A stretch of 64,000 nucleotides of DNA from Clostridiales bacterium (GTDB lineage Bacteria; Bacillota; Clostridia; TANB77; CAG-508), in contig DXVF01000010.1 in NCBI GenBank assembly GCA_019417465.1, forward strand, positions 1-64,000, read 5' to 3'. The stretch's first letter is position 1. Each line of letters begins with the position of its first letter. Positions 18,000 through 27,758 of the stretch are shown in pieces. The notes under the pieces were generated by a model. It saw nothing but the letters and a program-made list of their open reading frames with translations. It was not told where the DNA came from and ran no database searches. A program made the translations under genes and the position numbers.

Positions 18000-18187
18000 T
18001 GTTTAATATCCATTTTTTATCACTCTAAATCCATATTTGCCTCTCTTCTCTGCTTGATTTTTATATATTTTATTATTATATTTCTTTATCACTCACTTAT
18101 AAAAATTAATTTAAAAATTTTAATTTATTTATTTTTATTGATTTTAAAGTTTCTATTTTGATAATCTGATTTTAAAATACATTAATA

Positions 18188-18221
18188 AAGCAGTCCTATT
18201 CCCTGATTTGGACTGCTTAAG
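18188..18221 (-). terminator. Terminator of the small membrane protein gene
   Basis: AAGCAGTCC and GGACTGCTT pair across a 13-base loop just beyond the stop of the minus-strand gene. Confidence 0.65.
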
Positions 18222-18224
18222 CTT

Positions 18225-18560
18225 TTATAAATGTTGTTTTCGTGTTGCTCGTGTTACCTTTGTGTTGCATACGTAACACTTAATATTGTTCCTTCTTTCT
18301 AAAGCTTGTTTTTCGACTGCAATATCAGTCATTTTTTTAATATAGGCAGCTTTTATAATTGCTACCAATTTTGCTGTGCTCTCAATCCCAATTATGGCTA
18401 GACCACAGATTGATGTCAGTGAAAACCATCCCAACCATTTAGGATCCATACTTCCATCGAGCATATGTACCTTGTTCGCGAAGATAATCAGTGCGATAAC
18501 ACTAAATACCTCTACAAAATGTTTGTAGTTTGGCTTCCGTCTGCGTTTTGTTGTTTTCAT
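18225..18560 (-). CDS. Small membrane protein, probably foreign
   Basis: A 111-residue protein with a basic N-terminus (TKRRRKPNYK), hydrophobic segments near residues 15-30 and 43-65, and a C-terminal CYVC pair followed by a basic tail. The size and layout resemble small phage or mobile-element membrane proteins; I recognise no family. Its GC content and codon use stand out: CGC, CGA and an in-frame CGG (minus codon at 18537-18539) for Arg, unlike neighbouring core genes. If CGG caused a +1 shift here, the frame would stop within a few codons. It lies between the island repeat and rho. AAAGGAG precedes the ATG. Confidence 0.6.
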   Translation of the reverse strand: MKTTKRRRKPNYKHFVEVFSVIALIIFANKVHMLDGSMDPKWLGWFSLTSICGLAIIGIESTAKLVAIIKAAYIKKMTDIAVEKQALERRNNIKCYVCNTKVTRATRKQHL

Positions 18561-18701
18561 AGAAAAACAACTCCTTTCTCTTTTTTAAAAAATTATTCTT
18601 GAAAGTCACATAGGGATTGTAACTATATATATATTATTATACTACGAATTTTTGTTTTTTGCAAATTCAAGCATATAATTTCACATATTTATATTTATTT
18701 A

Positions 18702-20027
18702 TTATTTAAATCTCTTTAAATATAAATCCATTTTATCTATAAACTGATCATTATTTTTAGTAGCAACCATTTGACTTATTAATTGTTCTGTTACATCTGC
18801 AACAGGAATACTATTCATAGCTTTCCTTAAAGCGTATACTGTTTCTAATTCTTTTGGTGTTTGTAATAAATCTTCTCTTCTTGTTCCAGATTTATTTATA
18901 TCTATAGCAGGAAAGATTCTTTTTTCTGATAGTTTTCTATCTAATACAACTTCCATATTTCCAGTACCTTTAAATTCTTCAAATATAACTTCATCCATTC
19001 TACTTCCTGTTTCTACTAATGCTGTAGCTAAAATTGTTAAACTTCCACCGTTTTCTATATTTCTAGCAGCTCCAAAGAATTTTTTAGGTTTATGTAACGC
19101 TGCTGGATCAAATCCTCCAGATAGAGTTCTTCCAGATGAAGGAATAACTAGATTGTATGCTCTTGCAAGTCTTGTAATACTATCTAATAATATTACAACA
19201 TCTTTATTTTGCTCTGTTAATCTTTTTGCTCTTTCTAATACCATTTCTGCAACTTTTACATGGTGCTCAGGTAATTCATCAAATGTAGAGTATATTACAT
19301 CACCATCTATAGAACGCTTCATATCTGTCACTTCTTCTGGACGTTCATCTATTAATAATACTATTAATTCTACTTCTGGATTGTTATCTGTTATACTATT
19401 TGCTATTTTCTTTAAAAGTGTAGTTTTACCTACTTTAGGTGGAGCTACAATCATTCCTCTTTGACCTTTTCCAATAGGGCACATTAAATCGATTATTCTT
19501 GTTGCATATTCTGAACTTCTTGTCTCTAATTTTAATCTTTCAGTTGGATATATAGGAATTAAATTATCAAATTTAATTCTTCTATAAGCCATTTCTGGTG
19601 CTTGTCCGTTTACTTCTCCTACAAATATAAGTGCAGGAAATTTTTCACCTTCTTTTGGCATTCTTGCGATTCCTTTAATTTTATCACCCTTATCCAATCT
19701 AAAACGTTTTATTTGTACAGGTGAAATATAGACGTCTTTAGGACTTGATAGATAATTTTCTCCTCTTAAGAAACCGTATCCATCTGGTAATACTTCTAAT
19801 ATTCCCTCTACTATTTCGTCATCTTCATTCGTTATTTTATAACCACTTACTTGTAGCTCTGTTTTAGTATTATTTTCTTGTCTCTCATGCAAAACTTGTT
19901 TATCTTCTTCAGATAAGTTAGATAATATTTCTAGTAATTCTTCTTTTTTTAATTTTGATACGTTTTTTATTCCTTTCTCTTTTGCTAATTGACGCAATTC
20001 TACTAATGTACATTTTTCAAAATTCAT
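18702..20027 (-). CDS. rho: Transcription termination factor Rho
   Basis: A 441-residue hexameric RNA helicase that ends transcription. It has a SAP-like N-terminal domain (ELRQLAKEKGIKNVSKLKKE) and an RNA-binding OB fold with GYGFLRGENYL and DVYISPVQIKRFRL. The ATPase core has APPKVGKTTLL (Walker A), VILLDSITRLARAYN (Walker B region) and the Q/R-loop ending DLLQTPKELE. The length is normal and there is no in-frame CGG. GGGGGTC precedes the ATG. Confidence 0.97.
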   Translation of the reverse strand: MNFEKCTLVELRQLAKEKGIKNVSKLKKEELLEILSNLSEEDKQVLHERQENNTKTELQVSGYKITNEDDEIVEGILEVLPDGYGFLRGENYLSSPKDVYISPVQIKRFRLDKGDKIKGIARMPKEGEKFPALIFVGEVNGQAPEMAYRRIKFDNLIPIYPTERLKLETRSSEYATRIIDLMCPIGKGQRGMIVAPPKVGKTTLLKKIANSITDNNPEVELIVLLIDERPEEVTDMKRSIDGDVIYSTFDELPEHHVKVAEMVLERAKRLTEQNKDVVILLDSITRLARAYNLVIPSSGRTLSGGFDPAALHKPKKFFGAARNIENGGSLTILATALVETGSRMDEVIFEEFKGTGNMEVVLDRKLSEKRIFPAIDINKSGTRREDLLQTPKELETVYALRKAMNSIPVADVTEQLISQMVATKNNDQFIDKMDLYLKRFK

Positions 20028-20110
20028 AAATAGACCCCCTTATAATTTTTAAATTTTTATTATAATATTCTGGAAACTTTTAAGAAATAAGTGAATAGAA
20101 AAAATTTTAA

Positions 20111-20140
20111 ATCAAGAGGCTAGTTAAAGCCTCTTGTAAT
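20111..20140 (-). terminator. Terminator after divIC
   Basis: CAAGAGGCT and AGCCTCTTG pair around a short loop. On the minus strand a T-rich stretch follows. It ends the yabP-yabQ-divIC unit. Confidence 0.75.
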
Positions 20141-20144
20141 TAAT

Positions 20145-20420
20145 TTAATTACCAATATCATAAAAAATTCTTTCATTTGGTAAATACATTCCTAGTTTTT
20201 CTCTTGCTACATCTTCTATATATTCGGTTGAATTAACATTTTCTTTTATTTGATTAAGTTCTTGATTATTTTCTTGTTCTTGCTGTATTTGTTTTGCATA
20301 AAGCTCTTCTTCTTTTTTATATGCATTTAACGTTTTTTGTTGTGATATAAGTGTATATATGACATATATGCTTATACATAGTATAAATATTTTTTTATAT
20401 GGTTTTTTTAATTTTTTCAT
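20145..20420 (-). CDS. divIC: Cell-division protein DivIC/FtsB family
   Basis: A 91-residue bitopic membrane protein. It has a short basic cytoplasmic start, one membrane segment (IFILCISIYVIYTLI), a coiled-coil (residues ~30-60) and the septum-formation-initiator tail EDVAREKLGMYLPNERIFY. It works with FtsL in the divisome. It follows yabP and yabQ, the conserved order in spore-forming Bacillota. Confidence 0.88.
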   Translation of the reverse strand: MKKLKKPYKKIFILCISIYVIYTLISQQKTLNAYKKEEELYAKQIQQEQENNQELNQIKENVNSTEYIEDVAREKLGMYLPNERIFYDIGN

Positions 20421-20473
20421 GTGTAAAACTTCTCTCCATTTAAATAATATTAATCTTACTATTTTTTTCTACA

Positions 20474-21004
20474 TTATATTGGAAAATCCTTCTTTTGTCT
20501 TAAATTTTTTCTACTTTTCTTTGATATATTAACACCTTTTAGCGATTTTGTCAAATTTTTTAATATTTTAGAATTAAAATTACGAATATTTATAATAATA
20601 AACGAAAAAGGTTTAAAAATAGTTTTTTGTAGTATATTTATTATTATTTTAACAGGATAAAATAAAATGTATATTATCTTTGATATACTAATCTTTAAAA
20701 TATTTATTATTTTTACATTTAAGCGTATAAAATATTTACTAACTGTAAGAAAATAAGTAACAAGACCAATTATTAGACTAATAAACATATAAATACGTAT
20801 CTCTCCAAAACTGTATTTAAATATTATATATAGTAAAAATAGTCCTGTTATTATCCAGAATAATATATCTTCTATATATGTTATAATATCAGGAGTTTTA
20901 AATGACTTTCTTAGTATTCTAAATAGATCAAATAGAATTCCAATTATACTTCCACTTATTATAAATACCAATAATGTATATAGCTGATTTATAGAATTCT
21001 CCAT
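20474..21004 (-). CDS. yabQ: Spore cortex biosynthesis protein YabQ
   Basis: A 176-residue membrane protein with several hydrophobic helices in the first ~95 residues (including IISGSIIGILFDLFRILR) and a basic C-terminal tail. GSIIGILFDLFR with its position between yabP and divIC identifies YabQ, needed for spore cortex formation. The C-terminal part is longer and more basic than the conserved core. Confidence 0.85.
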   Translation of the reverse strand: MENSINQLYTLLVFIISGSIIGILFDLFRILRKSFKTPDIITYIEDILFWIITGLFLLYIIFKYSFGEIRIYMFISLIIGLVTYFLTVSKYFIRLNVKIINILKISISKIIYILFYPVKIIINILQKTIFKPFSFIIINIRNFNSKILKNLTKSLKGVNISKKSRKNLRQKKDFPI

Positions 21005-21022
21005 TTAAAAACACCTACTTTT

Positions 21023-21320
21023 TTATTTAAAAATCTTATTTAGAAATCCGAGTACCTTTTTTTTCTATATCTTTTTCACTATATCCTAAATTAAATATTT
21101 CACCTTCTACAATTACTTCTTCTGTATCAATACTAAGCTTGTTTATTTTTAAGTTTTCTCCTTTTACCGTTAACAATCCTAAATCAGTTTCTACTATTAC
21201 TATTTGATCATCAAAACTAAGTACATCTAATACTCCAGAAATACTTAATTTTTCTCTATTTTCTAATACTATATTTTGGATTACGTTTGAAGATAATGAT
21301 TTTCTTTCATCTATAGCCAT
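21023..21320 (-). CDS. yabP: Sporulation protein YabP, +1 recoded near the C-terminus
   Basis: A YabP-family protein with RKSLSSNVIQNIVLENREKL, VLDVLSFDDQIVIVETDLGL and VKGENLKINKL as in other spore-formers. Read straight, it ends GTRISK and stops at 21036. The Arg codon is CGG, and skipping its C (base 21050) gives KKGTGFLNKIFK and a stop at 21023. That end looks like the usual YabP tail with a GF-L-x-L/I-F-K pattern and gives 98 residues. The straight reading would also make a near-full-length protein, so the choice rests on the family ending and on the window-wide CGG pattern. AGGAG precedes the start. Confidence 0.8.
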
Positions 21321-21395
21321 TTTAAATCACTCCTTACTTTATTTTTATTCTAAAATATATATATTCAGGGTTTGTCTATTTTAGAACTAAAATTT

Positions 21396-21483
21396 AAAAT
21401 AAATTACCAATAAGGACGGGATATTTTGACATTTTTTAATAATAAAATGTCAAAATATCCCGTCCTTATTGGTAATTTATTTT
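21396..21483. repeat. 40-bp perfect palindrome, terminator of lysC
   Basis: Arms at 21396-21435 and 21444-21483 are perfect reverse complements around an eight-base loop. The core is AAGGACGGGATATTTTGACA. It overlaps the last two codons of lysC and lies upstream of yabP. Such length and perfection exceed a normal terminator and suggest a REP- or MITE-like insertion. Confidence 0.85.
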
Positions 21484-22658
21484 ATTAGTTGTGTATGCAA
21501 TTGTTCTAAAATGGAATTACTTATTTTCTCTTTGAAAGTTAATGTTATCTTAGATTCATTAGTTTCTATATTAATAGGTTCTAATTCGTTTAATTTTAAT
21601 ATTTTCATTGCCTCTCTTAAGATTCTATCATCATTCATTATTCCATGACCTATTATAGCCATTCTTGTTATATTAGAAAAAGTAGAATTAAACATTCTAA
21701 AATCTGTTTCTAATATATTTTGAAATTTGTTTAAATAAATAGATTGTATTGTAAAACTTATATCTAGACTGTGAATACTACTATTCCTAAAACTTATTGG
21801 AATAATTCCATTATCTAATAAACAGGTATGAATTTGATTAAACAATTGTATAGAATAATTTTCATATTTTAGATTTACTAATATTATATCATCGTTTTTT
21901 ACAATGCTTTTAACTTTTGTATCTTCTATTTTTTCCTGAATTATAGTTCCAGGTTTATTATTAAATGTAGATTTTGTAATTATTGGTATTTTAAATTTTT
22001 GCCCTACTTCTACACATCTATTATGTAGGACTTTTGCACCTTCATTTGCAATATCTAACATCTCTACATAAGATAATGTTTCTAATTTTTTGGCTATTGT
22101 TACCTTGTTTGGATCTGTAGTATATACCCCATCAACGTCTGAAAATATATAACAGTGTTTTGCTTTTAAGCTGCTTGCAACAGCAACTGCTGTTGTATCA
22201 GATCCACCTCTTCCAAAAGTAGTGATATCTAGGTTTTCGTTTATGCCTTGAAAACCAGCAATAACAACAATTTTTCTTTTGTCTAATTCTTCTAAAATTC
22301 TTGATGTGTCTATGTTTTGAATAACTGCATTTTGATTTGTATTATTTGTATAAATTCCTGCTTGCCATCCTGTTAAGGAAATAGCGGGGTATCCTAATCT
22401 ATTTAGTAATATACTAAGTTTTGATATTGATACTTGTTCTCCAGTACTAAGCAGAACATCTAATTCTCTATCGTCTGGTATGTGAGAAAGTTCATAAGCT
22501 TCTTTTAATAAATTGTCTGTTGTTTTTCCTTGTGCCGAAACTACAACTACTATATTATTATTTTTATTGTATAATTCAATTATTTTGTCTGCTACTATAT
22601 TTAATTTTATATTATCTGCTACTGAACTTCCGCCGAATTTTAATACTATTGTGTCCAT
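21477..22658 (-). CDS. lysC: Aspartate kinase
   Basis: A 393-residue monofunctional aspartokinase that makes aspartyl-phosphate for lysine, threonine, methionine and diaminopimelate. The N-terminus IVLKFGGSSVADN is the nucleotide/substrate signature, TTFGRGGSDTTAVAVAS is the aspartate site and DVDGVYTTDPNKV follows. The C-terminal ~120 residues form the ACT regulatory region, which is rather divergent. There are under 100 bp to the upstream gene and no lysine riboswitch. The stop codon lies inside a long palindrome. Confidence 0.95.
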   Translation of the reverse strand: MDTIVLKFGGSSVADNIKLNIVADKIIELYNKNNNIVVVVSAQGKTTDNLLKEAYELSHIPDDRELDVLLSTGEQVSISKLSILLNRLGYPAISLTGWQAGIYTNNTNQNAVIQNIDTSRILEELDKRKIVVIAGFQGINENLDITTFGRGGSDTTAVAVASSLKAKHCYIFSDVDGVYTTDPNKVTIAKKLETLSYVEMLDIANEGAKVLHNRCVEVGQKFKIPIITKSTFNNKPGTIIQEKIEDTKVKSIVKNDDIILVNLKYENYSIQLFNQIHTCLLDNGIIPISFRNSSIHSLDISFTIQSIYLNKFQNILETDFRMFNSTFSNITRMAIIGHGIMNDDRILREAMKILKLNELEPINIETNESKITLTFKEKISNSILEQLHTQLIK

Positions 22659-22751
22659 ATTGTGGCACCTTCTTTTTTATAAATTTATAATTAAATTAAT
22701 TATAATTCTAACTATATTGTATTATATTGATTTTTATGCTAATATGTGAAT

Positions 22752-23381
22752 TTATTTTAAACTAAAATATACAACTAATGCAATTGCAATAATAAACAGT
22801 ATAAATCCTGCAATTTTTAATATATTTTTGCCTAATTTATATTTTTCGTACTTGATGCATTGTTTAGCAGGTTCATTTTCTATTATAAAATTATCCAAAA
22901 ATTTCTCGATATCATCTGGTTTTAAAAATAATGTTGAAAAAGATAATTCTTTCAAAAAATTCATATTATCTACATATCTAATTACTAAACTATAAGTAAA
23001 CATTGGAATTAAATCACTAACACTAAATTCCCTGGATAGATATATATTAGCAATTCTACTGTATGATATTTCAAATTTTTGAAAGTTCAACTTCATAGAT
23101 AATGTTTTTTCTTTACACTTCATACTGTATGTACTTGATAATATACAAGCACATACTATAAATGTTAAAAATGCTAGTACAGATAATAGCACTGTCCAAT
23201 CTTTGTAAAATGTTACTACTAAAATTAATAATATAATTAATGTTCCTATTAAAAATTTAATCCAATTTTCCTTTATAGTTTTTATAGGGCTAGATTCTAT
23301 TCCTATCTCTTCATTTTTAATTTCTACTATAGGGCAATATCTTCTATTCTTATTTTCTTTATATACTTCTTTAGTTTTCAT
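22752..23381 (-). CDS. Membrane protein, YcxB-like layout
   Basis: A 209-residue protein with two adjacent membrane segments (residues ~42-85), a soluble middle part (MKLNFQKFEISYSRIANIYL) that looks like a small beta-rich PH-type domain, and a C-terminal membrane segment. The arrangement resembles YcxB-like proteins, but the match is weak. It follows prfB by 12 bp and may be co-transcribed with it. Confidence 0.5.
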   Translation of the reverse strand: MKTKEVYKENKNRRYCPIVEIKNEEIGIESSPIKTIKENWIKFLIGTLIILLILVVTFYKDWTVLLSVLAFLTFIVCACILSSTYSMKCKEKTLSMKLNFQKFEISYSRIANIYLSREFSVSDLIPMFTYSLVIRYVDNMNFLKELSFSTLFLKPDDIEKFLDNFIIENEPAKQCIKYEKYKLGKNILKIAGFILFIIAIALVVYFSLK

Positions 23382-23392
23382 ATTATACCTCT

Positions 23393-24499
23393 CTATCTAT
23401 TATTTTTCTTTAGATATTCTTCTATAAAACCATCTATATTTCCATCCATAACATCTTGAACATTTCCGAACTTCATATCCTGTTCTGTGATCTTTTACTA
23501 ATGTGTATGGACAAAAAACATAAGATCTTATTTGACTTCCCCATGCTATATCTCTTTGTTCTCCTTTTAAGTCTTCTATTTTTTCTTTTTGCTCTCTTTC
23601 TTTTAAATCTAACAACTTAGATTTAAGCATTTTCATTGCAGTTTCTCTATTTTGGATTTGTGATCGTTCAGATTGGCATGCAACTACTGTATTGGTTGGT
23701 ATATGCGTTATTCTTACAGCTGATGATGTTTTGTTTACATGCTGACCACCTGCTCCAGATGCTCTATATGTGTCCACTCTTAAATCGTCTGGATTTATCT
23801 CGACTTCAATATCGTCTGTTATTTCTGGTAATACTTCTAATGATGCAAATGATGTATGCCTTCTTCCACCTGCATCAAAAGGTGATATTCTAACTAATCT
23901 ATGTACTCCTTTTTCCGCTTTTAAATAGCCATATGCATATTCTCCGTCGATTAATACTGTTACACTTTTTAATCCTGCTTCATCACCTTCTAGATAATCT
24001 AATTCTTTTACAGTGTATCCATGGCTAGAAGCCCATCTTGTATACATTCTATAAAGCATTTCTGCCCAGTCTTGCGATTCTGTTCCGACCTGCTCCTGGA
24101 TGAAGAGTTATAATTGCATTATTTTGATCATATTTGCCAGATAAAAGTGTCTCTAGTTCTAATTTTTCGATTTCTTTATCAATTTTTGTAGTATTATTTA
24201 ATAAATCATTTGCTAAAGATTCATCATCTTCTAACAATAATAATTCATTCATTTCTTCTAAGTTTATTAATTCTCTTTTTATTTTTACAAATGTCTCTTT
24301 TTTATTCTTTAAGCTTTTAATTTTTTGTAAAACTTTACTTGAATTTTTACTATCATTCCAGAAATCCGGATTCATTGTTTGCGACTCTAAACATTTTAAT
24401 TCTTTTTCTATTTTAGAAATGTCAAAGAGACTCACCTATACTTTCTAATTTAGATTCTAAAGATTGTAAATACCTTTTATTTTCTTCTAATTCTATCAT
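23393..24499 (-). CDS. prfB: Peptide chain release factor 2, triple +1 recoding
   Basis: RF2 releases peptides at UAA and UGA. The gene starts at the ATG at 24499 behind AGGGGAGAG. After 25 codons it meets CTT TGA C (24421-24427), the classical autoregulatory +1 frameshift. The main frame is then broken twice more by an in-frame CGG: GGT CGG AAC (C at 24087), where HPGAGGTESQDWAEML is expected, and GTT CGG AAA (C at 23468), where GNVQDVMDGNIDGF is expected. Skipping each C restores family sequence, including ASGAGGQHVN (GGQ motif), and a normal length of 367 residues. Without CGG frameshifting RF2 would be dead, although it is normally essential. Confidence 0.92.
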
Positions 24500-24761
24500 G
24501 CTCTCTCCCCTTTCTTATAAAGTAAGTGTAACACAAGGATCAATATTTTTCAATTATATTTTTGATTAATGTTTAATTTATACATATGAAAGCATATAGT
24601 AAAAGATTTTACTCTAATTTTACCTCCTATTTTTATGCTTTTCGCGAATTATATTTTCATATTTTTCCTTTATTTTTTATCTTCATGCTCTATTTCATTA
24701 CTAATTTCTTTTAAAGCTTTTAGATATTCTTTATATAATATATTTATAACAATATAATTAA
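24500..24761. other. Intergenic region upstream of prfB
   Basis: AT-rich non-coding DNA. It contains a short minus-strand frame ending KEISNEIEHEDKK (about 24680-24760) with no start codon or family match, possibly the tail of a lost gene. The prfB promoter should lie near 24520-24600. Confidence 0.45.
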
Positions 24762-24802
24762 AAGAGTTAGTACATTATTTAGGCACTAACTCTTTTAATT
24801 AA
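24762..24802 (-). terminator. Terminator after the Bce-type permease
   Basis: AAAAGAGTTAGT and ACTAACTCTTTT pair across a 13-base loop, about 20 bp beyond the permease stop on the minus strand. Confidence 0.85.
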
Positions 24803-24824
24803 TTTATTATAAAAATGATATTTA

Positions 24825-26933
24825 TCATCTGTTTTGTTCCTCTTCTTTAATTATGTTTTTGCTACCATAGTATGTAGTCAAGAAATAAATACCATATATA
24901 ACTCCAATAATAATTGCTGTTGCTATAATTGATGAAATTAATTCGTTTGTATTTGTAATGCTTGATAAAATTATCAATGCAAATTTAATTCCAAATATAG
25001 AATGTATTACTGCTAAAATAAGTGGTAATGTAAAGAATATTCCTATTTGCTTAAATAAAGCACTATTTATCATTTTTTCATCACATCCTATTTTTCTTAA
25101 AATGATATATCTTTGTTTATTGTCAGAGCTTTCTGTTAATTGTTTTAGTGCTAAAATAGCTGAACTTGCAATTAAGAATATTATTCCTAAATAAATTGCT
25201 ATAAATATTATTATTGTTGTAAGACCAACACTTGAATCTATAATACTGATTTTAGTTATAGCATTTAATTCAATTCCTTTGTTTGTTAAGTTTTGAACTA
25301 AAGCAGAATCATTACTTCCAAATATTTTTTCTTCAAGTTCTTCTCTTTCTGCCTTTGTTTCTACATTATAATTTCCTACTAAAAATACCTTTTCTTTTTG
25401 AGCATCTTTTAAATCACAACTATCTGGAACTAGAATTATTCCCATATTTGTATGGCTTGAAGAAATTATTACAAAGCCTTCCTTACATTCATTGTATTTG
25501 TTAGTATATGTTTTTCCATTTACTTTTATTGTATTATAACCTGAAGAGAAAGCTGTATTTCTCATTGTCAGCATATTTGAATATTCACAAATAACCATAT
25601 ATTCATTGTCATTTAAAGAATATTCTTTTAACCCATAAAGTTTGGCTATTTTATTATAATCTGACACTTTTATTATTTCTTCTTTTGTATCATATAATAG
25701 ATATGAGTATTTTTCTTCATAAAGGATACCAAAGCTATCATACCAAGTTTGCTCTGCTGTATATATTGGAATTTCTACTACATCTTTTAAGTTATTCATA
25801 TCAAAACCATTTTGAGTTAAAGTATATACAATAGATTCTCTTGAATCTTCTTGCTGCTTTTTTGTATATTTAATAACTTTTCCAGATTTAGTTGTTGTTT
25901 GTTCTGGTAAGTTTGATGTTTTGTATAAATTCAAATCTACAGGTGTTGTTTCTAACATTTCTTTTTGCATCGATTCTCTTAAAGATAGACTTGCAGAAAG
26001 TATTGATATTGTCATAAATAACATTAAACATATTACACTCATACTAACAACTGTTGTATTTATTTTATTATTTAATTGTCTTAATACAAACATATTTGTT
26101 CCTGATAAATATGTCTTTTTCATTCCTTGTATTACTCTTAATAAAAATCCTGATAATGACCAAAATATTCCTACTGTTCCTACAACACCCATAAGAATTT
26201 GTATTAAAAGTTTTACTTCACTATCTATTGCGTTTACATCTGTTGTTGTGACGTTATAATAAGCAACTCCAAGTACTACACACGAAATCAAGAATATTAG
26301 TATTGATATAAAAGGATTTTTTATTTTTACTGTTTCATTTTTCTTTACTGCTGTAAGTAAATTTATAAGTTTATATTTTGAGATTGTAAATGTATTAAAT
26401 AACATTACAGCTAAATACATAACTGCAAAATATATACAAGTTTTTATACAAGCCTGTTTTGAGAACACAAATTCAAATTTTGTCATATTTGCTTCAAATA
26501 ATTTTGCAACTAAGATCGACATAAATTGTGAGGCAAATATACCAACTACAAGACCTACTACAAGTGATAATATTCCTGCTAATATTGTTTCAAATAATAT
26601 AATTTTTGAAATTTGTCTTTTTCCCATTCCAAGTAACATATATATTCCAAATTCTTTTTTTCTTCGATTTATCAAAAAATTATTTGCATATACAATTAAA
26701 AGTCCTAATATTACTGCTACAAATACAGAAATGTATGATAACATACTTATCATTAATTCGATAATTGCATATTGAGAATTTGTAACATCTAACATTGCTT
26801 GTTGACTATCTAAAGAGTTAAACATATAAAATATTGCAACACCCAATACTAATGTCAAGAAATATATTGCATAATCTTTAAAACTCTTTTTCATATTTCT
26901 TATTGATAACTTAAATAACATCTCCAAGTTCAC
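24825..26933 (-). CDS. BceB-type ABC transporter permease
   Basis: A 702-residue FtsX-family permease with about ten membrane segments and a large extracellular domain (residues ~320-560) between segments 8 and 9, the layout of BceB-type transporters. The first segment begins with RNMKKSFKDYAIYFLTLVLG. These transporters detect and detoxify cell-wall-active peptides such as bacitracin and signal to a partner histidine kinase. The start overlaps the ATPase stop by four bases, and the BceRS-like pair lies just upstream. Confidence 0.9.
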   Translation of the reverse strand: MNLEMLFKLSIRNMKKSFKDYAIYFLTLVLGVAIFYMFNSLDSQQAMLDVTNSQYAIIELMISMLSYISVFVAVILGLLIVYANNFLINRRKKEFGIYMLLGMGKRQISKIILFETILAGILSLVVGLVVGIFASQFMSILVAKLFEANMTKFEFVFSKQACIKTCIYFAVMYLAVMLFNTFTISKYKLINLLTAVKKNETVKIKNPFISILIFLISCVVLGVAYYNVTTTDVNAIDSEVKLLIQILMGVVGTVGIFWSLSGFLLRVIQGMKKTYLSGTNMFVLRQLNNKINTTVVSMSVICLMLFMTISILSASLSLRESMQKEMLETTPVDLNLYKTSNLPEQTTTKSGKVIKYTKKQQEDSRESIVYTLTQNGFDMNNLKDVVEIPIYTAEQTWYDSFGILYEEKYSYLLYDTKEEIIKVSDYNKIAKLYGLKEYSLNDNEYMVICEYSNMLTMRNTAFSSGYNTIKVNGKTYTNKYNECKEGFVIISSSHTNMGIILVPDSCDLKDAQKEKVFLVGNYNVETKAEREELEEKIFGSNDSALVQNLTNKGIELNAITKISIIDSSVGLTTIIIFIAIYLGIIFLIASSAILALKQLTESSDNKQRYIILRKIGCDEKMINSALFKQIGIFFTLPLILAVIHSIFGIKFALIILSSITNTNELISSIIATAIIIGVIYGIYFLTTYYGSKNIIKEEEQNR

Positions 26934-27681
26934 CTCCGAAGTAAAGTTTGAACTTCAATTATTTTTTCAAAGAATTGTTTTCTTGTATCATTTCCTCTAA
27001 CTAATTCATTAAAAATTTTTCCATCCTTAATAAATAAAATTCTACTTGCATAACTTGCTGTAAATGAATCATGTGTAACCATTAAAATTGTTGCTTTAAA
27101 ATTTTGATTAAGTGTTTCAAAACTTTCTAATAATTGTTTCGCAGATTTACTATCTAATGCTCCTGTTGGTTCATCTGCTAGAACCATTTGTGGATTAGTT
27201 ATAATTGCTCTTGCAGATGCTACCCTTTGTTTTTGACCTCCAGATATTTGATAAGGATATTTACTTAATATATCCGTTATATCTAGTTTTTGAGCAACTT
27301 CTTTTACTCTCCTATCTATTTCGTGTGCATTTACTTTTTGAATTGTAAGAGCTAGAGCAATATTTTCATAAGATGTTAAAGTATCTAATAGATTGAAGTC
27401 TTGAAATATAAAACCTAGTTGTTCCCTTCTAAATTTGTTTAAGGCATTTCCTTTTAATTTTGTTATATCTTTTCCATTAACTACTATTTTTCCGGCAAGT
27501 TACTCTGTCTATACTAGAGAGACAATTTAGAAGTGTTGTTTTTCCGAGATCCACTTGCTCCCATTATTCCAACAAACTCTCCTTTATTTACACTAAAGCT
27601 AATGTTATCTATAGCTTTTGTTAGATTAGATTTGTTTCCATAGTATTTCTCAACATTTTTTACTTCTAGTACATTTTCCAT
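26930..27681 (-). CDS. BceA-type ABC transporter ATPase, twice +1 recoded
   Basis: The ATPase partner of the permease. From the ATG at 27681 the protein reads MENVLEVKNVEKYYG and continues to the Walker A region GASGS. There, TCT CGG AAA (C at 27546) needs a +1 skip to give GKTTLLNCLSSIDRVT. A second site, TGC CGG AAA (C at 27494), needs another to give GKIVVNGKDITKL. After that the frame is open with ISGGQKQRVASARAI (signature), MVLADEPTGALDSKSA (Walker B) and the His switch in VTHD. The corrected length is 249 residues, normal for BceA. Both shifts restore conserved glycines, one of them in the nucleotide-binding loop. Confidence 0.88.
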
Positions 27682-27758
27682 TATAAAAACTCCCTTCTTA
27701 TTTACTATATCTATAGTAAATTCTTTTTTTATTTTTTGCCATCGATTTACCTTACAAT

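Noticed and set aside
22659..22751. Lysine riboswitch ahead of lysC
   Set aside because: The gap to the next gene is under 100 bp and shows no complex RNA fold.
23393..24435. Treating prfB and uvrB as ordinary pseudogenes
   Set aside because: All remaining sequence is highly conserved, every break is the same codon, and each is repaired by the same +1 skip. Random decay would also give substitutions, deletions and stops.
24680..24760. Minus-strand frame ending KEISNEIEHEDKK
   Set aside because: Too short, no start codon or ribosome binding site, and no family; it is noted only as a possible remnant.
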